Shown here in pieces: positions 36,527-44,720 of a DNA stretch of 64,000 nt (its first letter is position 1; every line of letters starts with the position of its first letter). Both the position numbers and the translations under genes were made by a program. The stretch lies in NCBI GenBank assembly GCA_963840055.1, contig CAWIXM010000030.1, positions 1-64,000 on the forward strand, given 5' to 3'. The DNA is from Rhodoplanes sp963840055 (GTDB lineage Bacteria; Pseudomonadota; Alphaproteobacteria; Rhizobiales; Xanthobacteraceae). The notes under the pieces are model-generated. The model was not told the origin of the DNA, searched no databases, and saw only the letters and a program-made list of their open reading frames with translations.

Positions 36527-37186
36527 TCAAACAATAGTGATCCGTTTTCGGTTCGCTCCGGTCCTTACAGGCGACGCGTAGAAGTATCGGATGGGGAGCG
36601 CCTTTCTCGCAGCATCTCCGCTTGCGCCGTCTTCGCCGAGCTTACGGTCCTTCTTCCATCGAGGCCGATGCTGCGGTGCGTCATAGGTCGCAACGACGGG
36701 AACGAAAAACCTTGTGGCTCCTTCGTCTGCGGCCTTCGATTGAACGAGCCGCATCGCCTCGCGTGTTTCCTCCAGCACTTTTCCGCAGCCGCAAAGCAAG
36801 TCTTCGATCTGAGAACTGCCGATTTCACCAAGCTCGACGACGATCGGCGCCGCATTCCGCGACCTCCAGCCGCCCTCGGACTTGACCGGTTCGGAGGCGT
36901 CGAAGCCCCTGAGGCCCCGCCCGCGGCATCGATAAAGCAGAACAACAACGACAAGGCGTGCGTCGCTCACCCCGATATCTTCGCGCCAGTTTTCGATTGC
37001 CGCGTCGATCCGGCGCATCCAGCGGCCATCGCCGGTCTTGAGCCGCTCCAATTCAGCTGGCCGCCAACCGCCCAAATGAATGAACAGTCCAACATCGGCT
37101 GCGATTGTCGCCTCGGGGAGCGATGTATCGCGCTTTTCCATGCTCGATCTTTCATCCGCGGCCGCCGGGTGGGCTCGATCTTTCAT
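36527..37186 (-). CDS. Protein with two tandem DUF6200-like domains
   Basis: 219 residues. Two copies of the domain seen once at 35614 are visible: about residues 28-85 (ADVGLFIHLGGWRPAELERL, RRIDAAIENW, SDARLVVVVLLYR) and about 112-170 (APIVVELGEIGSSQIEDLL, CGKVLEETREAMRLV, TRFFVPVVATYD). The ATG overlaps the stop of the ABC1 kinase gene (ATGA), so it should be coupled to it; a second ATG 15 codons on is an alternative. Function unknown. Confidence 0.7.
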   Translation of the reverse strand: MKDRAHPAAADERSSMEKRDTSLPEATIAADVGLFIHLGGWRPAELERLKTGDGRWMRRIDAAIENWREDIGVSDARLVVVVLLYRCRGRGLRGFDASEPVKSEGGWRSRNAAPIVVELGEIGSSQIEDLLCGCGKVLEETREAMRLVQSKAADEGATRFFVPVVATYDAPQHRPRWKKDRKLGEDGASGDAARKALPIRYFYASPVRTGANRKRITIV

Positions 37187-37203
37187 CCGCGGCCGCCGGG
37201 TGG
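37144..37203. repeat. 30-bp tandem duplication at the kinase/DUF6200 gene junction
   Basis: Two adjacent copies of a 30-bp unit containing CTCGATCTTTCATCCGCGGC and CGCCGGGTGG. The unit includes the ATG start, so each copy offers a start codon, and 30 bp (10 codons) keeps the frame. Confidence 0.85.
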
Positions 37204-39111
37204 AGTATCAGGTTCACTCATCCGTATGATGACCTGCCGGACGACAACGAGCGCGACGATAACGCCGATAAGCTTGAGCCATGCGAAGGACGCGATCGTC
37301 TCCAGCGTCGCCATCGACCAAAGTCGATCGATGCCAAAGACCACGCGGGCGAGATATTCGGCGATAACCGCCAAGCCGAAGAGAACTGCCGCGGTATACG
37401 CCAGGCGCAGAACGGTCGAAATGCCGAATGCGAGCTTGCCGACGGTCTGCCTGAACTGGAAAACCGGATCGTCGAGGTTTCTCTGCACCCGAAAGAAAAA
37501 TTGGCTCATGGTGTCCGCCAGCGCTTCAATGCGCAGATAGTCGACGCCGGTAGGCCCGTTAACGCGCTGCCTTATCTCGCGGTGCACGCGCTTGCGCGCA
37601 GCCTTGCCGGCGACCTTCGCATAGCTTTTCCACTCCGCGATCGGATCAATGGTCCTATCCAGCCGCACGATCATCGTATCGTAGAGGAAGGTCGCCCGGA
37701 AGAATTGGATCATCTCCAAAGTCACCGGCATGCCGAACTGGCGCGCGACCTTGATATGACGGAGCCAGGTCTGAGCCGAGCATCGCTCCCACCACTCGGC
37801 GTCTGTGCTGCTGATGGCGTAAACCCAATCGGCGTAAATTTCCTCCATCGCCTCGAGAACGTCGTCGACATTGATCGGCGGAAGGCGTCCAGCAAGCGTG
37901 AGCGAGCTGCGGACCATGCGCTCGATGTCGCGGTTCTGCATATGAAACAGCAGTTCACGCCAACCGTTCCGCGTTTCCGTCGAGAATCGGCCAATAGCGC
38001 CGAAATCGATGAAACAAATGCGGCTGTCCGGCAGCACGATAAGATTGGCGGGATGCGGATCGCCATGGAAAAACAGATGCTCGAGAAGCTCGCGATGGAG
38101 CACGCGCAGCAGCCGGCGCGCGACGATGCCAGGTTCAATGCCCACCTCGCGCAGCTTTCCGAGAAACTCCTGGTCGTTCTTGTCTACCGCGACCATGAAC
38201 TCCCACATCCACGTCCCGGTAACCAGTTCGTTGACTAGGACTTCTTCCGTGCAATAGTCGAAGAACACGCGCGGGGCCGTGATCCCTTCGTTATCCTCCT
38301 CGACCCGCAGCCGAAACATTTCGTTGTAACGCGCCTCGGTCCGGAAGTTCAGTTCGCCGATCAGGGTCTTGCGCAGCTCACGCCGGAACTGCGTCGTCAT
38401 TCCCGGCCGGATCAAGGTCAGCGCTTCCCCTGCAATCAGAAGCCAATCGAGCGCCCGCAAGTCGGCGGAAATCAATCGACCAATTCCCGGCCGCTAAATC
38501 TTGACGGCGACGTGTTCGCCCGTCTTGAGAACCGCCTGGTAGACGCAAGCCAGAGAGGCGGAGCCGATCGGGACCGGGTCGAAAGCCTCGAAGACATCCT
38601 TGATCGGCCGGCCGAGATTGCGCTCCAGAATGGAGATGGCTTCGTCGGGGGGGATCGGCGGCACATCGTCAAGCAACTTGCTCAGCTCGTCGCAAAAAGC
38701 ATACGGCAACAGGTCGGCGCGTACCGAAAGCTGCTGCCCGACTTTGATCATGCTGCCGCCGGCCCACTCGAGCAATCGGCGGAACCTGACCGCGCGGCGC
38801 TCGACGGACGCACGGCCAAGTAAGGAGTCGAACGCGTTGCCGAAAACATATGCGAGGGCGACTGCCAGCCAGACCGAGAGGCGGACGAAGGGGAGAAGAA
38901 TTCCCGGTTTGAAAACCGGCCGCCGCGCCATCGGCAGCGACACGTGGGCCGCCTCGATCCTGTGAACGAGTTGGCGGCGAGGCAAAGCCCGCAGCACGCC
39001 CGTTTGAGCAGGGCGCGGCGGCGGCGCGTTCAACTCTGCGCCAGAGCGCTTCCAGCGCCACAACCCGACATCGACCGCTCGTTCGATTTCACATGCGCGT
39101 TGCGGCTGCAT
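37183..39111 (-). pseudogene. ABC1/AarF/UbiB-family atypical kinase with an in-frame TAG
   Basis: 643 codons in one frame with a TAG at 38491-38493. Before it: SMIKVGQQLSVRADLLP (KxGQ motif), PIGSASLACVYQA and EHVAVKI. After it: RPGIGRLISADLRALDWLL, FFHGDPHPANLIVL (catalytic loop), CFIDFGAIGR (metal-binding Asp) and two C-terminal membrane helices. The normal reading was probably VAVKIQRPGI, with CAG changed to TAG. UbiB-type proteins act on quinone or other isoprenoid lipids at the membrane, which fits the terpenoid neighbours. The start at 39111 follows AAGGTG. Confidence 0.88.
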
Positions 39112-39370
39112 CTTTTCACCTTGCTTAGAGATGTGATCAGAGTTGATCGACGATCTTGAGGAAAAACCACCAGCCTAGCTCGCTGAAGTCGCTCGCTCTC
39201 AGTTATCGCCATTAAAGCATGGCGCCTACCAAGTTCAACTTGAACCGGCTCGATCGTTGCCGCACCAAGTGAATGCTTTGGTGGGCGCGGGACACGCGGG
39301 GTTCATTCTTTCGAAGAGCACGCATCGCCAGGCCATGCACCAGCATTTGCGGGGGCGAACAGTGTCACGC

Positions 39371-40327
39371 ATGACCGCAGAATCCGAGCGGAATGCCTCG
39401 GCTGACGCGCTGTTCCGGCAGCGTCTCGACGGCGTGGCAGCCGACATGGAGAACATGCTCGACCGCCTGCTCGGTCCAGAGCCGGTCGAGGGCGAGCGTG
39501 CGCGGCCGGCGCGGCTGCTCGCGGCGATGCGCTATGCGAGCCTCGCCGGCGGCAAGCGCTTCCGCCCGTTCCTGGTGGTGGAGACGGCAGGCCTGTTCGA
39601 CTGCCCCCGCAGCCAGGCGCTGCTGGTCGGCAGCGCGGTCGAGTTCGTGCATTGCTACTCGCTGGTGCATGACGACCTGCCGGCGATGGACAATGACGAT
39701 CTGCGGCGTGGGCGGCCGACGGCCCACAAAGCTTACGATGAGGCAACCGCCATTCTTGCCGGCGACGGTCTCCTGACCTTCGCCTTCGACGTGCTGGCGC
39801 GCGAGGAGACCCATACCGACCCGGCCGTGCGCATGGAACTCGTGCTCGCGCTTGCCCGCGCTGCCGGGCTCGGCGGCATGGTCGGCGGGCAGATGCTCGA
39901 TCTCAGCGCTGAAGGACGGTTCGCGAACGGCGAGCCGGAAGCGCTCGACCAAAGCGAGATCGAGACGCTGGAAGCCATGAAGACCGGTGCGCTCCTGCGC
40001 CTCGCCTGCTCGGGCGGAGCCATCCTGGGGAAGGCCGACCGGCAAGCCCGGCTTGCACTCGAGCGTTACGGTACGGCGATCGGCAAGGCGTTTCAGATCG
40101 CCGACGACCTGCTCGACGCCGAGGGCGATCCGGCGATGGTGGGCAAGGCGACGCACAAGGACGATGCTGCCCATAAGGCGACCCTCGTGCGTATTCTCGG
40201 CGCCGAGGGCGCCCGCGGGAAGCTGGCCGAGCTCGTCGCCGACGCCGAGAACGCGCTCGCGTCCTTCGGCGCCAAGGCCGACGTGTTGCGCGCGGCGGCC
40301 CGGTTCGTCGCTGAACGCAAGCGCTGA
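39371..40327 (+). CDS. ispA: Short/medium-chain prenyl diphosphate synthase (FPP/GGPP type)
   Basis: 318 residues from the ATG at 39371 (MTAESERNASADALFRQRLD). First Asp-rich motif HDDLPAMDNDDLRRG, second QIADDLLDAEGD; GGKRFRPFL binds IPP. Makes farnesyl or geranylgeranyl diphosphate, precursors of squalene and carotenoids. The gene is divergent from the ABC1 kinase. FPP is the precursor for the squalene pathway that the island appears to encode. Product length cannot be read with certainty. Confidence 0.88.
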   Translation: MTAESERNASADALFRQRLDGVAADMENMLDRLLGPEPVEGERARPARLLAAMRYASLAGGKRFRPFLVVETAGLFDCPRSQALLVGSAVEFVHCYSLVHDDLPAMDNDDLRRGRPTAHKAYDEATAILAGDGLLTFAFDVLAREETHTDPAVRMELVLALARAAGLGGMVGGQMLDLSAEGRFANGEPEALDQSEIETLEAMKTGALLRLACSGGAILGKADRQARLALERYGTAIGKAFQIADDLLDAEGDPAMVGKATHKDDAAHKATLVRILGAEGARGKLAELVADAENALASFGAKADVLRAAARFVAERKR

Positions 40328-40433
40328 TCTGCCGGAGAAAAGGGCACTCAAATCCTTCTCGGCGGTGTTGACGCAAGCAGCGAAACACGGCGTCGCGTAG
40401 AGGCGACCGGCCCATTCGGAAGCGCAATCCGAT

Positions 40434-41441
40434 TCAGTCGCGCTGGACGCGCTTGGTCTTGATCACGCCTTGCGAGACGAACCACTCATAGGCTTCCCGC
40501 ACTGCGGCCGTCAGACTGGTTGGTTTGAAGCCGAGTTCCCGCTGAGCCTTGGAGATGTCGACGCGCTGTTCTCGCCGAATGAACCGAATTGCGCCGACGG
40601 TGAACGTCCGTTCCGCCTTTGATCCGAGCACTCGCGCTACAACATCGTTGACCCTGGCTATGGGCGAGAGAATGGCAGGCGAAATACGGAGGCGTGGCTT
40701 CGATTGGCCTGTAACCTGCGAAAAGATATTCATCAGTTCGTCGAAAGAGAGATAACCCGAGTCGAAGATGTAGCGTTGCCCGGGGCGCCCCTTCTCCATG
40801 GCAAGTACTAATCCCTGCACGATGTCCCGCGCGGCGACACACGCGAATCCGCCGATCGTACTGGCGTAAAGGCGTTTTTCCGCGAACCGGACGAGGATTT
40901 TGCCCAACAACGAGGGCCTGAAATCGTACGGACCAATAATCGCCGAGGGGTTGGCGATCACGACAGGCAATCCGTCCGCGAAAGCCTTCAGGCACTCGTG
41001 TTCCACGGCGGCCTTGGCGTATGCGTACGGCACGTCGCGCTCGAGCGGATCGAAGGGATCATCCTCGTTGCTCGGCCGGTCCACACGGAGCCCGACCGTG
41101 CTCAGCGAGCTGGTGGCGACGATCCTTTCGGTATGCTGTCTCAGTGCGGCGCGTAAAACTTCGCGCGTTACGACGGTGTTTGCTCGATAGATCGCCGCCG
41201 GGTTCGCGACGTCCATCGAAACGCGTCCCGCGCAATGGTAAATTAGATTGCAACCTTCAACGGCCGCCGCGGCGACATCCGGCTCGCTCAAATCACCAAA
41301 AAACAGGTCGAGATCGAGGCCTTCGACGGCGGGGAGCTCGCGGGCATCAAGAAGCGCGGCCCGGATGGGCTGACCACTTTCGCTGAGCAGGCGCACAAGA
41401 TTGGCCCCAAGGTGTCCGCCAGCGCCCGTCACCAGGATCAT
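40434..41441 (-). CDS. NAD(P)-dependent epimerase/3-beta-HSD-like reductase
   Basis: 335 residues. Rossmann motif VTGAGGHLGANLVRLL, SLSTVG with the catalytic Ser/Thr, and YAYAKAAVE (Y-x3-K). The extended SDR type seen in HpnA (hopanoid) and in 3-beta-hydroxysteroid dehydrogenases. In a sterol context it could act as a C3-dehydrogenase/C4-decarboxylase similar to bacterial SdmB; that role is inference. Convergent with the prenyl synthase. Confidence 0.82.
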   Translation of the reverse strand: MILVTGAGGHLGANLVRLLSESGQPIRAALLDARELPAVEGLDLDLFFGDLSEPDVAAAAVEGCNLIYHCAGRVSMDVANPAAIYRANTVVTREVLRAALRQHTERIVATSSLSTVGLRVDRPSNEDDPFDPLERDVPYAYAKAAVEHECLKAFADGLPVVIANPSAIIGPYDFRPSLLGKILVRFAEKRLYASTIGGFACVAARDIVQGLVLAMEKGRPGQRYIFDSGYLSFDELMNIFSQVTGQSKPRLRISPAILSPIARVNDVVARVLGSKAERTFTVGAIRFIRREQRVDISKAQRELGFKPTSLTAAVREAYEWFVSQGVIKTKRVQRD

Positions 41442-41775
41442 CGCCGCCTGACCTCATCTTCTTGAAGGGCCTGCGTGACAGCATGCATTTCGGACTTGAA
41501 GCAGCATGGATGACCGCTGACGAAGCATGACGCTGAAATCAATTGGACATCCTGAACGAAAAAACCCGGCACCCTGAAGGGCCGCGCTCCACGTAGCACG
41601 CGGACAGGACAACGGTTGGGCCACTCAGGCTACTCCGAACAGATCTGCGCCTTCACAGTCAAGTTCCAATTAAGCGATGCGCCGGCCGAAAACCGGCCGC
41701 GTGCAGAGGACGCCATTTCCGCACTCGCAGCGCGCGACTTGCAATCACAGGACGCGCATGTTCAATGCGGAGGCA
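41442..41775. promoter_or_regulatory. Divergent intergenic region between reductase and flavoprotein genes
   Basis: 334 bp between two divergent starts, so it should hold both promoters. I see no coding gene, RNA or obvious operator. The ribosome site for the rightward gene (GGAGGCA before the ATG at 41776) lies at the end. Confidence 0.4.
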
Positions 41776-42855
41776 ATGGCGAGAATAGCAATTGTCGGTG
41801 CCGGGCCGGCGGGGTCCACGGCGGCCCTGCTACTAGCTCGGAGCGGCAGGCACGATGTGACGCTGCTGGATCGCGACGCTTGGCCGCGCATGAAAACTTG
41901 CGGCTCCGCGCTGTCGCCGCGCTGCCTTGCCCTCATGGCGAAACTCGGCGTCGCGGAGCGGCTGCGGCCCCGCGCATACGGAATCCGCGGCCTGCGCTTT
42001 ACCGGCCCGGCCGGGCGCTTGACTGTCCTTAGCGGCAAAGAGGGCGCTTGGGTTATCGCGCGCGCCGAGTTTGACGCCGAATTGGCTTTTCTGGCGCAAC
42101 GGCACGGGGCGCGCTTCATCCAGCAATTCAAGGCGAGCAAACTGTTGCGCGACGGCTGCGGCCGCGTGTGCGGCGTCAGCGACGGCAAGCGCGAAATCGA
42201 ATGCGATCTTGTCGTGCTGGCCGACGGGGCGCACTCGCGCTTCTCGCCCGACCCTCGCCCAAAGCGGCGGATCGCAACCATCATGTCGTGGTACGAAGGT
42301 GTCCCCTTCACCGAAGGTCATATGGAAATGTGGTTCGACAGGCGGCTGAGCCCTTGGTACGGCTGGCTGTTCCCGGAAACTGCGAACCGGATCAATATCG
42401 GCATTTGTTATGATCCGGACGATCCCGCGAACCCGCGGGATATCTTCCACGAAATCGTTGCCCGCCATGTCGGCGAAGGCCGGATGCGAAACGCCGATCA
42501 GGTGATCAAGTTTCGTGGCGCGCCGATCGTCTATACCGAGCGCGTCGGGCCGGTGAACGAGCCGGGCGCGTTGTGGATCGGCGAGGCCGCGCGCCTCACC
42601 AATGCGCTCACTGGCGAGGGTATCGGGCACGCCATGCAGAGTGCGCTTATCGCCGCAGGCTGCATCGAGCGCTATTCATTGGATGCGGTTGGCAAACACT
42701 ATGAGCGGGAGCTCAAGCGGGCATTCACGCCGCGGCTCAGGGGCGCATTGGCGGCGATGTATTTCGCGCGGACGCCGGCATTCTCCGCTCTCACCGCGTT
42801 CGTTGCCGTCCGCCCGGTCGAGAAGGCGATCGCGTACGCTCTCGCGCACGTCTAA
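41776..42855 (+). CDS. Geranylgeranyl-reductase-family FAD oxidoreductase
   Basis: 359 residues from the ATG at 41776 (MARIAIVGAGPAGSTAALLL), with GGAGG 5 nt upstream. GxGxxG dinucleotide motif at 8-13, LDRDAWPRMKTCGSALSP (the P-x-x-K-x-C-G stretch of GGR-type reductases), VVLADGAHSRF and LWIGEAARLTNALTGEGIGHAM (FAD-binding G-D/E). Such enzymes reduce isoprenoid double bonds, so it may saturate a terpenoid side chain or ring. Confidence 0.85.
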   Translation: MARIAIVGAGPAGSTAALLLARSGRHDVTLLDRDAWPRMKTCGSALSPRCLALMAKLGVAERLRPRAYGIRGLRFTGPAGRLTVLSGKEGAWVIARAEFDAELAFLAQRHGARFIQQFKASKLLRDGCGRVCGVSDGKREIECDLVVLADGAHSRFSPDPRPKRRIATIMSWYEGVPFTEGHMEMWFDRRLSPWYGWLFPETANRINIGICYDPDDPANPRDIFHEIVARHVGEGRMRNADQVIKFRGAPIVYTERVGPVNEPGALWIGEAARLTNALTGEGIGHAMQSALIAAGCIERYSLDAVGKHYERELKRAFTPRLRGALAAMYFARTPAFSALTAFVAVRPVEKAIAYALAHV

Positions 42856-43268
42856 TCTAAGTTCTCTTGGCTTCTCTCGCCCTGAGGTTGGTGCGCTGTC
42901 GATGCCGAATTGGCATGCTGTCCTCATCTTTGAATTGGCGGCGTCACCGTTTTTTACGAGGCCACCGAAAGGCAGACCTCCTCGGCGGCGAAGATGACGG
43001 GAAAGTTGGTTGTCTACGACTGCCCAAAGTTCATATTCTGCGCGGTGCGTCAGGCTTGAGGTCGCATGTCTACGTGTCCGAACCGCTCTTGTGAGAATTT
43101 TGATTCTTGACGATCTGGCGAGTCGCTCGATGCGCTGTTTGCCTGTTAAAAACCGGCGATCGCGTGAACCGTCATCGGTTCAAAACTCACCAAACACTCG
43201 AAATTCAGGGAGAAGGCGCGAAGTCGCAAATATATGACCGTCGAGAGCCAGACTAGTCCGCACTCCGA
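42856..43268. other. Intergenic region, no gene seen
   Basis: 413 bp, AT-richer than its surroundings, between the flavoprotein and the squalene-epoxidase-like gene. Several short frames exist but none has a ribosome site or protein-like composition. It probably holds the promoter for the epoxidase-cyclase pair. Confidence 0.4.
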
Positions 43269-44645
43269 ATGTCGAACCGATCGTTGGGCGCGATGGGCAA
43301 CGTAGTGGATGTCGATGTGGTCATTGGGGGCGGCGGCGTCGCGGGCGCGGTTACGGCTATTGCGCTGCAACAGCTGGGCTACGAGACGCTGGTTGTCGAA
43401 CCTGGTCTGAACGACGACCGGCGACTGGCCGGCGAGCTTTTGCATCCTCCAGGGGTCGCGGAACTCGCCGAATTGGGCGTGCTCAACTCGCTGATGCGTC
43501 AGCCTGCGGTGACCGTGAAAGGTTTCTGCATCGTCGACGCGGATGACCCCGAACAGATCAGGCTTCCTTACGACGCCGTTCGCGCTCATCGCGCGCCGGG
43601 CTTGTCTCTCGAACATGGCCTTATCCGACAACGGCTGATGCAAGCCGCCAAAGAACAACCGCTGGTCAAGGTCGTTGAAAATGCGCGTGTCACGAATGTC
43701 GATCAGAGCAAAGCCTCTCACGTCACCGTGCAGGTGGCGGGCCCGGAGACCGCGACGCAGTATCGATGCCAATTCCTAGTGGCCGCCGACGGCGCGTCAT
43801 CGGCAATTCGCCGTTTTGCCGGGATCGGCGCCAATAACCGACGCATCGCGACGATTTTTGGATATCGATTTCCCGCGACCACACTGCCTGAACGGGACTA
43901 CGGTTTCGTGTTTATCGGCAGCCGCACGCCGATCTTGATCTATCCGATCAACGAATCGGAAGCTCGAATCATGTTCGACATTCCGTACGACGCCCACCGT
44001 AAGCCCACTCCAAAGGATTGCCTGAATCTGGCGGCTTCGCTTCCTCCTGATCTGCGTCGTGAGGTAGAGTGGGTCATCGCCTCTCAGCCGCAGGTGAGCG
44101 CCGTCATCCACGAAGTCGCTGCGCAGCAATTGACGAACGGACGCGTCGTTTTGGTGGGGGACGCGGCCGTGACGTGCCACCCTCTCACGGCGACGGGAAT
44201 GACGCTCTGCATCACAGACGCACTGCTGCTACGGGACGCCATCGCGGACCGGCGCCACGATGTCCGACAGGCATTGGAGCTTCACAGGCGTCGCCGTCGG
44301 TGGCGGCAGGTCACGCGGCTCTCGCTTGCTGAAACGCTGCGCGACGTATTCTGCGGCTGCGATCCGAATTTGCAGATCGTGCGCCGGGGGGTTCTGCATT
44401 ACTGGCGCAGTTCAAACGGCCCTACCGCCAGCTTGGCGCTGCTTTCCACCGCCGACGGGCGCCCGCACTCGTTGATCCGCCAATTCGTAATGGTGCTTAC
44501 GCACAGCTTTATCGTGGAAGTCGGTCGCTGGAAGTCGGCTCACACGCGTCAGAACTCGAGTTTGGGCGAGTCGTTGTATGGCCTGGCGAGCCTTCTCACC
44601 CACCAACTCCGACAAATTCTCGGCAAATGCCGATTGGTTTCCTAA
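43269..44645 (+). CDS. Squalene-monooxygenase (epoxidase)-like flavoprotein
   Basis: 458 residues (a start at 43293 is possible). N-terminal FAD motif VVIGGGGVAGAVTAIAL, RRLAGELLHPPGVAELAELG (close to RRLAGELLQPGG of squalene epoxidases), LVAADGASSAIRR, and VLVGDAAVTCHPLTATGMTL, matching the GD...HPLTGGGMT signature of eukaryotic and bacterial squalene epoxidases. It would convert squalene to 2,3-oxidosqualene, using O2 and a reductase. It lies 75 bp before the cyclase gene, in the same direction. The main alternative is another PHBH-type hydroxylase. Confidence 0.82.
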   Translation: MSNRSLGAMGNVVDVDVVIGGGGVAGAVTAIALQQLGYETLVVEPGLNDDRRLAGELLHPPGVAELAELGVLNSLMRQPAVTVKGFCIVDADDPEQIRLPYDAVRAHRAPGLSLEHGLIRQRLMQAAKEQPLVKVVENARVTNVDQSKASHVTVQVAGPETATQYRCQFLVAADGASSAIRRFAGIGANNRRIATIFGYRFPATTLPERDYGFVFIGSRTPILIYPINESEARIMFDIPYDAHRKPTPKDCLNLAASLPPDLRREVEWVIASQPQVSAVIHEVAAQQLTNGRVVLVGDAAVTCHPLTATGMTLCITDALLLRDAIADRRHDVRQALELHRRRRRWRQVTRLSLAETLRDVFCGCDPNLQIVRRGVLHYWRSSNGPTASLALLSTADGRPHSLIRQFVMVLTHSFIVEVGRWKSAHTRQNSSLGESLYGLASLLTHQLRQILGKCRLVS

Positions 44646-44720
44646 AACTCGCGGCGCCGCAAAGTGAGGTCTGGCACCGGCTTTTCAATAACCGATATCG
44701 TCGACCAGGAGGTTGCGGGC

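Noticed and set aside
9115..38493. Stop-codon reassignment or programmed readthrough
   Set aside because: All three stop triplets occur as internal stops, and the same triplets end normal genes throughout the window.
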